Shown: piece after piece, positions 17,191-25,478 of the stretch
Layout: each line of letters opens with the position of its first letter
How positions within the stretch are numbered: the stretch's first letter is position 1
DNA from: Pseudorhodobacter antarcticus
GTDB taxonomy: Bacteria; Pseudomonadota; Alphaproteobacteria; Rhodobacterales; Rhodobacteraceae
Assembly (NCBI RefSeq): GCF_900110135.1
Contig: NZ_FOCO01000034.1
Coordinates: 1 to 35,148, forward strand
DNA length: 35,148 nt
Reading direction: 5' to 3'
Translations under genes and position numbers: made by a program
The notes under the pieces: model-generated
Databases searched by the model: none
Told to the model about the DNA's origin: nothing
Seen by the model: only the letters and a program-made list of their open reading frames with translations

Positions 17191-18200
17191 ATCTCCAGCT
17201 TGCGGCCCGTTGCGGCGGACAGGTATACAGCCTGTTCAATGTAGATCACGCGCAGGTAATCGTGGGCTTGGTTTTCCAAAACGGACCCGGTCAGAAGGGC
17301 AGAAACCACATGGTTTTGCAAGGCGCGTGTGTAATCGCCGCCAAAACCTGCATGCGTGTCGGGCGGCAGGATTTCGCTGCGGGTTTGGCTGCCAAAAGCG
17401 CGGTGCCAGACAGCGCCATCGCCTGCCAGATCAAGCGTGCCATCGGTGCCTTCGATCAGCGCCTCGCCCATTGTGCGGCGGGGGTTGTCGGCGGCGTGGT
17501 CCAGATGACGGTTGGCATCAAACAAGGCGCGCAGGCCGTTTGGGTGGTCAAAGGTGACAAAACCAGCATCCTCGCCCGATATCACCGGATTGACGCGGCG
17601 CAGGTCGGCATAGACGTGGCTGGGATTGCCAAAGAGATAGCGGAAGGTATCAATCCAATGCACCCCGGTTTCGTGGATCAGGAAGCGGGGCATTTGTTGA
17701 AAATAAGGTTGGCGGGCAAGGTAGGCGTGTGGCCCTTGCCCATCGCCGGGGCGCAGGCGAAAGGTGGCCTGCAAGGGCGTGCCGATGCGGCCTGCATCAA
17801 GGGCCTGTTTTATCGCGCGATACCACGGTTGAAAGCGGAAGTTTTCATGCACGATCAGGGGGATTTTTGCGGCCATGGCAAGGGCGGTGATTTCGCGCGT
17901 CTGTTCGAGTGAGGTGCAAAAGGGCTTTTGGCAGATGATCGCCCGGGGTTTTGCCGCCAGCGCGCTGCGGATAGCGTCTGCATGGCCGGGGGGCGGCAGG
18001 ATGATGTCGATGATATCGGGTTTGGTGGCAAGCAGCGCGTCAAAACTGTCAAAGGCGGGCGCACCTGTGGCCGCTGCCTTGGACAAAGTGGTGTCGGCGA
18101 CCCCGACAAGGGTGGTGCCGGGGATGCGCCGCCAGCCGTCGATGTGGAACTGGCTGAAATAGCCAGCCCCAAGGCAAGCGATGCGCAAAGGGGCGGTCAT
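17187..18200 (-). CDS. Gfo/Idh/MocA family NAD(P)-dependent oxidoreductase
   Basis: This 337-aa protein has an N-terminal Rossmann fold with LGAGYFSQFHIDGW (10-23) and the family's EKP-like motif, here CQKPF (90-94). The C-terminal alpha/beta domain has HETGVHWIDTFRYLFG, matching the GxHxxD catalytic pattern. Such enzymes oxidise or reduce sugars, inositols and sugar acids. The gene lies between the dehydrogenase-like gene (ATGA overlap at 18197-18200) and the GntR regulator (ATGA at 17187-17190), so all three are one transcript. Q replacing E in the EKP motif is a mild deviation seen in some family branches. The substrate is unknown; a hydroxy acid or lactone-forming sugar fits the locus. 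Confidence 0.9.
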   Translation of the reverse strand: MTAPLRIACLGAGYFSQFHIDGWRRIPGTTLVGVADTTLSKAAATGAPAFDSFDALLATKPDIIDIILPPPGHADAIRSALAAKPRAIICQKPFCTSLEQTREITALAMAAKIPLIVHENFRFQPWYRAIKQALDAGRIGTPLQATFRLRPGDGQGPHAYLARQPYFQQMPRFLIHETGVHWIDTFRYLFGNPSHVYADLRRVNPVISGEDAGFVTFDHPNGLRALFDANRHLDHAADNPRRTMGEALIEGTDGTLDLAGDGAVWHRAFGSQTRSEILPPDTHAGFGGDYTRALQNHVVSALLTGSVLENQAHDYLRVIYIEQAVYLSAATGRKLEI

Positions 18201-19282
18201 GCAGGCAGCGCTGCGTCAATGGCCTGTGCGGCCTGATTGGTGGTGGCGGTGCCGCCAATATCGCTCGTTAGCACTTTGCCTTCGGCCACCACGCGTTCCA
18301 CCGCTGCGCGCAACGCCGCACCATCGCGCACAAGGCCCGGCACGTCATGGCGCAGGCCCAACCAATCAAGCATCATGGCGGCGGACAGTACCATCGCCAT
18401 AGGGTTGGCGCGCCCTTGACCCGCGATGTCGGGGGCGGAGCCGTGGCAGGGTTGAAACACCGCATTGTGCAGCCCAATATCGGCGGATGGTGCAAGGCCA
18501 AGCCCCCCCATCAGCCCTGCGCCCAGATCGGACAGAATGTCGCCAAACATGTTTTCGGTGACCAGCACATCAAAATCCCACGGTTTTTGCACCATCCACA
18601 GGGCGGTCGCATCGACATAGGCGTGATCGGCGGTCAGATCAGGGAAAGCTTTTGCCTCGGCATCAAAAATGCCACGAAAAAAGGCGAATGCGCGGAACAC
18701 ATTGGCCTTGTCAACGCAGGTCACGCGGCCTTTGCCCAAGCCGCTGGCCTTGCGGTCGGTGGCGAGTTGGAAGGCAAAGCGGAACAGTTTTTCAGACACA
18801 TCGCGGGTGATGCGCAAGGTTTCGCGGGCTTCATTTTCGGACACCTCGCCTTGGCCCTGACTGAAAAACAACCCTTCGGTGCTTTCGCGGATCAGCACGA
18901 AATCGACGGTGCGGCCGGGGGGCATTTTGAGGGGCGTGGGTTGGCCGGGGCCAATGCGCACGGGGCGCACCCCTGCGAACAATTGCAACACTTTGCGCAA
19001 TTCAATTTGGGGCGAAATTTCGGTGCCATCGGGATAGCGCACAGAAGGCAGGCCCATCGCCGACAGCAATATCGCATCCGCGGCGCGGGCGGCGGTCATG
19101 GACGCTGCGGGCAAGCTTTCGCCCGTTTTGGCGTAATGGGCGGCCCCGGCGGGCAAGGATTGAAAGGTCAGCGCGTAATCCGTTGCGCGGGCGGCCAGTT
19201 TGGTCAGCAGCGCCACGGTGGGCGCCATGATTTCTGGGCCAATCCCATCCCCGTTAAAAACCGCGATATCGAATGTCTGCAT
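18197..19282 (-). CDS. Isocitrate/isopropylmalate dehydrogenase family protein (tartrate dehydrogenase-like)
   Basis: The 361-aa product begins [20 protein letters not shown], the nucleotide-binding start of beta-decarboxylating dehydrogenases. It then has [12 protein letters not shown] (substrate Arg/Ser region), VDKANV with the catalytic Lys (K182), [15 protein letters not shown] with the metal-binding Asp residues (D228, D232), and [16 protein letters not shown]. The ATG at 19282 is preferred over 19318 because GGGGGG lies just upstream and the domain starts directly. These enzymes oxidise and decarboxylate 2-hydroxy acids with a 3-substituent (malate, tartrate, isopropylmalate). A catabolic role is likely, since the locus has no leucine genes. 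First gene of the minus arm, facing the TTT operon. Confidence 0.88.
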   Translation of the reverse strand: MQTFDIAVFNGDGIGPEIMAPTVALLTKLAARATDYALTFQSLPAGAAHYAKTGESLPAASMTAARAADAILLSAMGLPSVRYPDGTEISPQIELRKVLQLFAGVRPVRIGPGQPTPLKMPPGRTVDFVLIRESTEGLFFSQGQGEVSENEARETLRITRDVSEKLFRFAFQLATDRKASGLGKGRVTCVDKANVFRAFAFFRGIFDAEAKAFPDLTADHAYVDATALWMVQKPWDFDVLVTENMFGDILSDLGAGLMGGLGLAPSADIGLHNAVFQPCHGSAPDIAGQGRANPMAMVLSAAMMLDWLGLRHDVPGLVRDGAALRAAVERVVAEGKVLTSDIGGTATTNQAAQAIDAALPA

Positions 19283-19360
19283 TGGGCCCCCCGCTGTTGT
19301 GTTGGCTGTATTTTCCATTTTGCGGTGGAACGCCAGCCTGATGTGATCTGATAGTTAACA

Positions 19361-19378
19361 ATGCATTTATTAATGCAT
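19361..19378. promoter_or_regulatory. Palindromic operator candidate in the divergent promoter
   Basis: A 7-4-7 inverted repeat, ATGCATT-TATT-AATGCAT, sits in the 156-bp gap between divergent operons. It lies exactly between TTAACA (19355-19360) and TACGCA (19378-19383), which could be -35 and weak -10 boxes of the tct operon. On the other strand TTGCAT and ATAAAT with 17-bp spacing could serve the dehydrogenase operon. A third TGCA half-site lies about 15 bp further on. The GntR/FCD protein encoded at 16510-17190 is the obvious candidate ligand. Confidence 0.55.
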
Positions 19379-19438
19379 ACGCAGTAAATGCAATAGCCTA
19401 TCAAATCTAAAGGACAATCAATCCAAAGGGAGGATGAC

Positions 19439-20446
19439 ATGAAACCAAGATTTTCACTGATTGCGGGGGCGGTGGCCCTTGCCACGGGCATAACCGGGGC
19501 AGCGCAGGCGCAAGACTATCCGTTCCGCGATATTACGGCTGTGGTTGTATGGGGGGCCGGGGGTGGCACCGACACCATCAATCGCATGATCATGGCCGAG
19601 ATGGAAAAGCATTTGCCGGTGTCGATCAACGTGACCAACCAGACCGGGGGTGTCGCGGGGTCAAACGGGATGGTTTATGTGATGAACCAGCCCGATGACG
19701 GGTACACGCTGGCGGGGATTTCGGAATCCAACGTCACGGCGGCCATTCAGGGCGGTTGGGATAAGAAGTTTGATTATTGGTATCCGTTCATCGTGGGCGG
19801 GTCGCCGGACCTGATTTCGGTGCCGGTGGACAGCCCCTATACCACGCTGCAAGAGTTGGTGGATGCGGCCAAGGCGGCCCCCGGCACTATTCCTGCGGCG
19901 GCATCGGGTGCGGGGTCGATCCACCATTTGAACTTGTTGGCGATTGAAAAAGGCGCGGATGTGGCGTTCAAATTCATCCCCTATGAAGGGTCTGCGGCGG
20001 GCCAAGAGGCGGCGATGGCGGGCGAGGTGGCGCTGGTTGTGACATCATTGGCCGAACAGGCACCGCTGATTGAAGGCGGCAAGTTGCGGCCCTTGGCGAT
20101 GCTGACACCCGAAGAAGGCAAGCTGGGTGATATCACCATCCCATCGGCGTTTGGGATGTACACGGGCCTGGAGGCGTATTTGCCGCTGAAGCAATCCATC
20201 GGGTTTGGCGTGGCCAATTCGGCCAGCGATGATGTGAAAGCCGTGCTGACCACGGCGTTTGATGCGGCAATGGCATCGGACACGGTGGCCGCTTGGGCTG
20301 CGGCCAACCATTACGATATTGGCGGGCAGTCGGGTGCCGCAGCACAAGCTGTGTTTGGCAAGTTGGAAAGCACCTTTGCCTATACGTTGAAGGAGCTGGG
20401 GTCGACGACTGTGGAGCCTGAATCCCTTGGCATCATGAAGCCGTAA
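19439..20446 (+). CDS. tctC: Tripartite tricarboxylate transporter substrate-binding protein
   Basis: The 335-aa protein is a TctC/Bug-family periplasmic receptor. It has a Sec signal (residues 1-24, ending AAQAQ), then YPFRDITAVVVWGAGGGTDTINR, the family's ligand loop with the AGG-like motif, and GGVAGSNGMVYVMNQPDDGYTL. The typical segment AAASGAGSIHHLNLLAIEK follows. These receptors bind carboxylates through two loops. The start is strongly supported by AAAGGGAGG eight bases upstream. It is first in the plus arm, followed by a hairpin, then tctB and tctA. The ligand is unknown, but the flanking hydroxy-acid dehydrogenase and lactonase-like genes suggest a hydroxylated carboxylate. Confidence 0.93.
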   Translation: MKPRFSLIAGAVALATGITGAAQAQDYPFRDITAVVVWGAGGGTDTINRMIMAEMEKHLPVSINVTNQTGGVAGSNGMVYVMNQPDDGYTLAGISESNVTAAIQGGWDKKFDYWYPFIVGGSPDLISVPVDSPYTTLQELVDAAKAAPGTIPAAASGAGSIHHLNLLAIEKGADVAFKFIPYEGSAAGQEAAMAGEVALVVTSLAEQAPLIEGGKLRPLAMLTPEEGKLGDITIPSAFGMYTGLEAYLPLKQSIGFGVANSASDDVKAVLTTAFDAAMASDTVAAWAAANHYDIGGQSGAAAQAVFGKLESTFAYTLKELGSTTVEPESLGIMKP

Positions 20447-20464
20447 GCGATTGGTTTGAAAAAG

Positions 20465-20491
20465 AACGGGGCGCGCGATGTGTGCCCCGTT
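20465..20491 (+). terminator. Intercistronic hairpin between tctC and tctB
   Basis: AACGGGGC (20465-20472) pairs with GCCCCGTT (20484-20491) around an 11-nt loop; the downstream sequence TGTTG is only weakly T-rich. It lies between the receptor gene and the membrane-subunit genes, as at 6549-6579. It may attenuate transcription or stabilise the tctC message. Confidence 0.6.
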
Positions 20492-20517
20492 TGTTGCAAC
20501 CAAGAGGGGGGGACGGC

Positions 20518-21292
20518 ATGAGTGTGACTGGGGCAGAAGACGAGGCCGCGCGCGAGGCGCTGGCGGTGTTGCGGGCGCGCGATTTTTGGGGCGCGCTGGT
20601 GTTGATTGGCCTGTCGGTGTTTTTCCTGTGGCGCACCAGTTTTATTCCGTTTTTGGGCGAAAACCGCGCGGGGGTTAGCGGCGCGGATTGGTATAATTCG
20701 GCGGCGATTGTGCCGTTTGGTATTTGGATGGCGATGCTGATGCTGGGATTTGTGCTGTTGCGCGTGGCCATTCAGGCGGGCGGGGCGGCGCGCGCGTTAT
20801 CGGCCGTGGGCATTGGATGGGACCGCGCAGAGGCGCTGCGCATTGCCAGCATCGCGGTGATTATGGTGTTTTTCATCTTTTCCTTGGTGCCGCGCGTGGA
20901 TTTCATTTTGGCGAGTGGTCTGGTGATCACCGCGTTTATCTTTGGGTTTCATGACGGCAAAACCGAACGGATGCTGGTGGCGGCGGGCGCGGTTGCGGTG
21001 GCGGGGGCCTATGCGTTGATTGCGCATTTCCCGCAGGCCGAATGGAACACGCCGCATGATGATGATTGGGTCACGTTGGCGGCTTTGGGGGGCGTTGACC
21101 CTGTGGATGCGCAGCCGCGACAAAAGCCGGGTTGCGCGGGCGACCCCGTGGATTGCGCTGCTGACGCCGTTGGTTTTGGTCTGTGCGATGGCGTTCGGGT
21201 TTCGCCAAAATGTGCCGAACCGCGGCGGCCTGCTGTTTTCGCAGATTGAATATCATTATTACGTCACCCTGTCCCCGATCTGGAGCAAATGA
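20518..21292 (+). pseudogene. tctB: TctB family small membrane subunit, frameshifted
   Basis: TctB proteins are small four-helix subunits of TTT transporters. The first frame starts at ATG 20518 (AAGAGGGGG upstream), with membrane segments FWGALVLIGLSVFFLW, IVPFGIWMAMLMLGFVLL, IASIAVIMVFFIFSLVPRVDF and MLVAAGAVAVAGAYALI. After WVTLAALGG the frame turns into non-membrane sequence. The +1 frame instead reads ALTLWMRSRDKSRVARATPW and a further helix, ending in TGA at 21290-21292. That stop overlaps the tctA ATG as ATGA, so it is the natural end. The switch point is a run of six G at 21087-21092; removing one G restores a single gene of about 257 aa. A real mutation and a sequencing error cannot be told apart here. 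Confidence 0.82.
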
Positions 21293-22796
21293 TGCAGTTT
21301 TTCTTTACCCAGATTGAGGGGTTCGGGTTGGCGTTTATGGCGCTGATTTCCGATCCGATCACCTATCCCTACATCATCATCTCGGTGTTTTTGGGCATCG
21401 TGTTTGGGGCATTGCCGGGGTTGACCGCGACCTTGGCGGTGACGATTTTGACCGGTTTTTTCGGCAATAAAATTCCGCTGGATTATGCGCTGATCGCACT
21501 GCTGGGCGCTTATGTGGGCGCGATTTATGGCGGGTCTTATCCGGCGATATTGTTGAACATTCCGGGCACGGCGGCCAGTGCTGCGACCGCGATGGACGGC
21601 TATCCGCTGGCCAAGCAAGGGCGCGGCGCAGAGGCGTTGGGGTTGACCACAACGGCCAGTTTCATAGGCACGCTGATTGGGACGGCAGCGCTGTTGGTGT
21701 TTGTGTGGTTGTTGTTGATGCTGTCACAATCCATCGCCAGCCCGGAAAAGGCGCTGCTGGCGCTGTTTGGGATATTGCTGTCGGGCACGTTGATGTCCGA
21801 GGATTTGGTGGTCAAAGGCTGGATTGCGGGGCTGGTGGGGTTGGCGATGGCGATGGTGGGGTTGGACCCATTGCTAAGCGAGCCAAGGTACACCTTTGGC
21901 TGGTCTTATTTGCTGTCGGGGTTTCAGGTGGTGCCTGTCTTGATGGGGGCGTTTGCGATACCGCAGATCATAGACGGGTTGCGCCAAACCCAAGTGTCGC
22001 AAGCGATTGCGCTGACCGGGCGGATTTTGCCCAACCTGCGCACCATGCGCCGCCATATGCCAACAATTGCACGGTCGGGCATCATTGGCACGGGTGTGGG
22101 GGCCTTGCCGGGGGTGGGCGAGGATGTTGCGGGCTGGGTCAGTTACGGGGTGGGCAAATCGGTTAGCCCGGATGGCGCGAATTTTGGCAAAGGGTCGGTT
22201 GAGGGGCTGTTGTGTTCCGAAACTGCCAACAACGCCTGTATTGTGGCGCGCTGATCCCTTTGTTGGTGTTGGGGATACCCGGGTCGCCGCCCGCCGCTGC
22301 ATTGATGGGGGCGTTCAAGATTAACAACATCATTCTGGGGCCGACGATTGACCCCGAGATTATCTTGCGCGTCTGTGCGATCATGGTGTTGGCATCGTTC
22401 ACGATGTTCATCATGGGGTTGTTTACAGCGCGGATTTTCATTCAGATTTTGCGGTTGCCGCAAACTTTGTTCCTGCCTGTGGTGATGGTTTTGACCACGA
22501 TTGGCAGCTTTTCTGTCGGGGGCGGGATTAACGACCTGTATCTGATGCTGGGGGTGGGGTGCGTGGCCTATTTCATGAACCTGATGAAATATCCCATAGC
22601 GCCTTTGGTTATTGGCGTGATCTTGGGCGGGTTGTTTGATGAAACCTTTCGGCGGTCTCTGTTGTTAAGCGATGGGGATCTTTCAGGGTTTATCAACCGA
22701 CCGACTGCGGCAATACTGTTGTTGCTGAATGTGGCATTGATTGCCGGGCAGGTGCCGATGGTGCGCCGGGCCTTTGGCAGATTACGGGGGCGATAA
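21289..22796 (+). pseudogene. tctA: TctA family large permease subunit, frameshifted
   Basis: TctA is the large membrane subunit of TTT transporters (about 500 aa). The first frame from ATG 21289 has the family motifs GIVFGALPGLTATLAVTIL, YGGSYPAILLNIPGTAASA and ALPGVGEDVAGWVSYGVGK. It ends at 22254 just after SETANNACIVAR. The frame reaching 22796 takes over with CGALIPLLVLGIPGSPPAAALMGAF, which is the expected continuation of ANNA in this family (usually ANNAxxGGALIP). One base is missing near 22242-22246; adding a G there would give a continuous protein of about 502 aa. All domain parts are present on both sides. The TAA overlaps the next ATG by one base. Confidence 0.85.
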
Positions 22797-23086
22797 TGTA
22801 CGCGGTATGTGTAAAATTTGAAATTGCGGCGGGGCAGATGGCGGCGTTTTTGCCTTTGGTGCGCACCAATGCGGCGGCGTCTGTGCGCGATGAGGTGGGA
22901 TGCCACCGGTTCGATGTGCTGACAGACGCCACCAAGCCGGGGCAGGTGTTTTTATACGAGCTGTATGATGATTGCGCGGCGTTTGATGTGCATCTGACCA
23001 CGCCGCATTTCCATGTGTTTGATGATGCCACCAACGCCATGATCGTGGGCAAGCATCTGGACCTGTGGGACACCGTGACGCCATGA
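22796..23086 (+). CDS. Antibiotic biosynthesis monooxygenase (ABM) domain protein
   Basis: This small 96-aa ferredoxin-like-fold protein resembles the YgiN/quinol monooxygenase group. It begins MYAVCVKFEIAAGQMAAFLP and has DEVGCHRFDVLTDATKPGQVFLYELYDD followed by FDVHLTTPHFHVF, all standard ABM features including the conserved His pair. Such proteins act as cofactor-free oxygenases on quinols or as small dimeric enzymes of unclear role in sugar and carboxylate pathways. It starts in TAATG overlap with tctA and ends in ATGA overlap with the metallo-hydrolase, so it belongs firmly to the TTT operon. Its substrate is not deducible. Confidence 0.87.
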   Translation: MYAVCVKFEIAAGQMAAFLPLVRTNAAASVRDEVGCHRFDVLTDATKPGQVFLYELYDDCAAFDVHLTTPHFHVFDDATNAMIVGKHLDLWDTVTP

Positions 23087-23868
23087 GCGAATGGCAGGTT
23101 CACGCGGTCAAATACGCGGACCGCAACGCGCGGGTGCGCGGCGACAGTTTCATGCTGGACAGCGCACCGAACGTGGCACATCCGATGGATTATTTCATCT
23201 GGGTGTTGCGGCGCGGGGACCAAGTGATCGTGGTTGATACCGGCTATGACGCGGCAGAGGCGGCGCTGCGGGGCCGCCCCATTCGGTTGGACCCGCACGC
23301 CGCCTTGGCCCCGTTGGGTATTGTGCCAGAGGAGGTGGCGACGGTGATCGTGACGCATTTGCATTACGACCATGCGGGTGGTTTGCATCTGTTTCCGGCG
23401 GCGGTGTTGCATATGCAAGCGGCGGAAATGGCTTATGCCACGGGGCCGTGCATGTGCCATGATATGCTGCGCTTGCCCTATACCGGCGCGCATATCTGTG
23501 AGGCGGTCAAGCGGCTCTATTCCGGCAAGGTGGTGTTTCACGACGGGGATGCCGAGATTGCCGATGGGGTAAGCGTTCACCGGATTGGCGGGCACAGCCG
23601 GGGTTTGCAGGCGGTGCGGGTGCGCACACAGGCGGGGTGGTTGGTGCTGGCATCCGACGCCGCCCATTTTTATGAGAATTTTCAGATGCGCAAGCCGTTC
23701 CCCATCGTGGTGGACGTGCAAGATATGCTGGACGGGTTTGGGGTGCTGGACCGTTTGGCCAGCCGCCCTGCGTTGATTGTGCCGGGGCATGACCCGTTGG
23801 TGATGACCACGTTCCCCCAAGACAGGGCGGCGCATATTGTGCGGCTGGACCTTGGGCCAATTGGGTAG
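23083..23868 (+). CDS. Metallo-beta-lactamase fold hydrolase, N-acyl-homoserine-lactonase-like
   Basis: The 261-aa protein starts at ATG 23083, overlapping the previous stop as ATGA. It has the zinc motif THLHYDHAGG (H92, H94, D96, H97), the further ligands H171 (GGHSRG), D192 (ASDAAHFYENF) and H236 (VPGHDP), and a tyrosine (Y197) in the place used by AHL lactonases. This set fits the two-zinc lactonase branch of the superfamily. Embedded in a carboxylate-uptake operon rather than beside quorum-sensing genes, it more likely opens a sugar-acid or other lactone made by the neighbouring oxidoreductases. Activity on AHL is possible but not indicated by context. Confidence 0.88.
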   Translation: MSEWQVHAVKYADRNARVRGDSFMLDSAPNVAHPMDYFIWVLRRGDQVIVVDTGYDAAEAALRGRPIRLDPHAALAPLGIVPEEVATVIVTHLHYDHAGGLHLFPAAVLHMQAAEMAYATGPCMCHDMLRLPYTGAHICEAVKRLYSGKVVFHDGDAEIADGVSVHRIGGHSRGLQAVRVRTQAGWLVLASDAAHFYENFQMRKPFPIVVDVQDMLDGFGVLDRLASRPALIVPGHDPLVMTTFPQDRAAHIVRLDLGPIG

Positions 23869-23883
23869 GGGTTTGGGGGCTTT

Positions 23884-24816
23884 ATGGTGGGGTTGACCAC
23901 AAAGTCGGGTGCCCGCGTTTCGCGCCTTGGGTTTGGCGCGATGCAGTTTGGGCGTACCTGCGATGAGGCGGCGGCGCGCGCGATGTTTGAAGCGTGTTTG
24001 GACGCGGGCATCAACCATTTTGACACAGCGTTCAGTTACACGGGCGGCGCGTCTGAACGGATGCTGGGTGGGCTGGTGGCGGGTTTGGCGGACCGGATGA
24101 TCGTGGCCAGCAAGGCCGCAAATGACCGCCCCGCAACCCGCGCCAATCTGCGCGATGCCTGCGATCAAAGCCGCGCGCGGTTGGGGCTGGACTGCATCGA
24201 TCTGTATTACCTGCACCGCTTTGACGATGACACCCCGTTGGAAGAGACGTTTGGTGCCTTGACGCAGATGCAGGCGGCGGGGATAATCCGTTACATCGGT
24301 GTGTCCAACTTTGCAGCGTGGCAGGTGATGAAAGCGCAGGCGGTGTGCGCGCAGTTTGGCACCAAAATTGATGCAATCCAGCCCATGTACAACCTTGTGA
24401 AACGGCAAGTGGAGGTGGAGATTTTGCCCGCCTGCCACGATCAAGCCATTGCCGTTTGCCCCTTTTCGCCGCTGGGCGGTGGGTTGTTGACGGGGAAATA
24501 CGGAGATGGTGGCAGGGGGCGGTTGGTTGACGATGCGATTTACGCCGCGCGCTATGGCCAGCCTTGGATGCATCAAACCGCGCGCGATTTATGCGGTGTG
24601 GCAGGGGCGCTGGGCGTGGACCCGGCAACGCTGGCGGTGGCTTGGGTGGCGCATCATGCGGATATCACATCAACCCTGATTTCGGCGCGGTCGGTGGCGC
24701 AATTGCAGCCGTCACTTTTGGCGATGGGGCTGGACTTGCCCACAGATATTTATGCGCAGATTTCGGCGTTAAGCCAAACGCCAACCCCGGCCACAGATAG
24801 GTCAGAGGCGGTTTGA
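23884..24816 (+). CDS. Aldo/keto reductase
   Basis: The 310-aa TIM-barrel oxidoreductase shows the family catalytic tetrad: D47 and Y52 in HFDTAFSYTGG, K77 in IVASKAA, and H111 in YYLHRFDDD. It also has IIRYIGVSNFAAWQV and the NADPH-binding tail region ISARSVAQL. It is the last gene of the TTT operon, 15 bp after the metallo-hydrolase, with ATG at 23884. Members of this subgroup reduce or oxidise aldoses and ketones; the combination with a Gfo/Idh enzyme and a lactonase suggests sugar or sugar-acid chemistry. IS remnants begin about 80 bp downstream. Confidence 0.9.
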   Translation: MVGLTTKSGARVSRLGFGAMQFGRTCDEAAARAMFEACLDAGINHFDTAFSYTGGASERMLGGLVAGLADRMIVASKAANDRPATRANLRDACDQSRARLGLDCIDLYYLHRFDDDTPLEETFGALTQMQAAGIIRYIGVSNFAAWQVMKAQAVCAQFGTKIDAIQPMYNLVKRQVEVEILPACHDQAIAVCPFSPLGGGLLTGKYGDGGRGRLVDDAIYAARYGQPWMHQTARDLCGVAGALGVDPATLAVAWVAHHADITSTLISARSVAQLQPSLLAMGLDLPTDIYAQISALSQTPTPATDRSEAV

Positions 24817-24895
24817 CCCAAAGGCGGTGGCTGTTCACGGTGCCAGCCGCCGGTTTGCGGTCGACGCATGGGGGATTTGGACTATTCCACGCCAC

Positions 24896-25112
24896 ATCAA
24901 GCAGAGGTGGTCGCAAAGTAGTGAGGGACGCCCTCTACATGCCAACCTTGGGCGCGATGAGATTCAACCCTGACCTCAAGGCAAAATATCAAGCCATGAT
25001 TAAAGCTGGAAAGCCACCAAAAGTCGCCCTTACTGCGCTCATGCGGAAGCTGATTGAACTCGCCAACGCCCTCATCAAAGCAAATCGAAATTGGGTGAAA
25101 AAAGCGACTTGA
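24896..25112 (+). pseudogene. IS110 family transposase remnant (C-terminal end)
   Basis: The frame encodes SRGGRKVVRDALYMPTL, then RFNPDLKAKYQAMIKAGKPP and VALTALMRKLIELANALIK before TGA at 25110-25112. This is the closing part of the C-terminal transposase domain of IS110/IS116/IS902 elements, which normally follows several hundred residues of DEDD catalytic and helix-hairpin-helix sequence. The missing part and the abrupt change of sequence character near 24895, about 80 bp after the aldo/keto reductase, show a deleted element. It is not functional. Confidence 0.85.
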
Positions 25113-25379
25113 TCAAGACGGATACTCTGGTGGTGCCTGCAGGTCACTAGGATAACTGCAATGATGAGAGCCAAAAGAGCCCTGAGGTGGGCCAGGATCT
25201 TTCGGATATTGTGGCCGCCGCCGCAGAGCACCGCGAAGAGGGCGTCGCCGATGGTGCTTTTCAGGGGACAACGCGCGAGCCGGCCGTCGGATTTCATATG
25301 ACCTATTTCGGGTTCGATGGCGCTGCGGCGTCCGAGGTCGGCGATCAGCTTGGGTGTAAGGCCGCGTCGAGATCCGCTG
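25113..25379 (-). pseudogene. IS5 family transposase, C-terminal part (split by IS256)
   Basis: Read on the minus strand this encodes SGSRRGLTPKLIADL, the catalytic RRSAIEPEIGHMKSDGRL and GDALFAVLCGGGHNIRKIL, the C-terminal core of IS5-type DDE transposases, including the region of the final catalytic Glu. The frame has no stop and runs on into the antisense of the IS110 remnant, so the 3' end is lost. Upstream it breaks at 25379, where the IS256 element starts. It resumes at 26849 on the other side of that element, with the eight bases ATCCGCTG present twice. Confidence 0.85.
25372..25379. repeat. Target-site duplication, left copy (ATCCGCTG)
   Basis: ATCCGCTG here and at 26849-26856 flanks the IS256 element. 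Fusing the two flanks through one copy restores the IS5 transposase frame as RVLISGSRRGLTPK. Eight base pairs is a normal duplication length for IS256. Confidence 0.85.
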
Positions 25380-25406
25380 GGTCGTGTCGCGAAGGTGGTG
25401 AAAATT
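25380..25406 (+). repeat. Left terminal inverted repeat of IS256 element
   Basis: It begins GGTCGTGTCGCGAAGG and pairs with 26822-26848 at 21 of 27 positions. Confidence 0.8.
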
Positions 25407-25478
25407 TGAAGGTGGCGTAATCTCTGGGTGACTTGAACCCACCCAACGGGCGGCAGCAACCGCCAGGGAGATCACACC

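Noticed and set aside
23083-23868. Reading the metallo-hydrolase as part of a quorum-quenching system
   Set aside because: No LuxI/LuxR-type genes are nearby and it is co-translated with a carboxylate transporter, so a catabolic lactonase is more likely.
22693-24576. 627-codon open frame on the minus strand opposite the ABM, metallo-hydrolase and reductase genes
   Set aside because: It crosses three coupled genes on the opposite strand that have clear catalytic motifs; it has His/Arg/Gln-rich shadow composition.
24989-25459. Continuous minus-strand frame of 156 codons
   Set aside because: It is a chimera of the IS5 remnant, antisense of the IS110 remnant and part of the IS256 end, not a gene in its own right.
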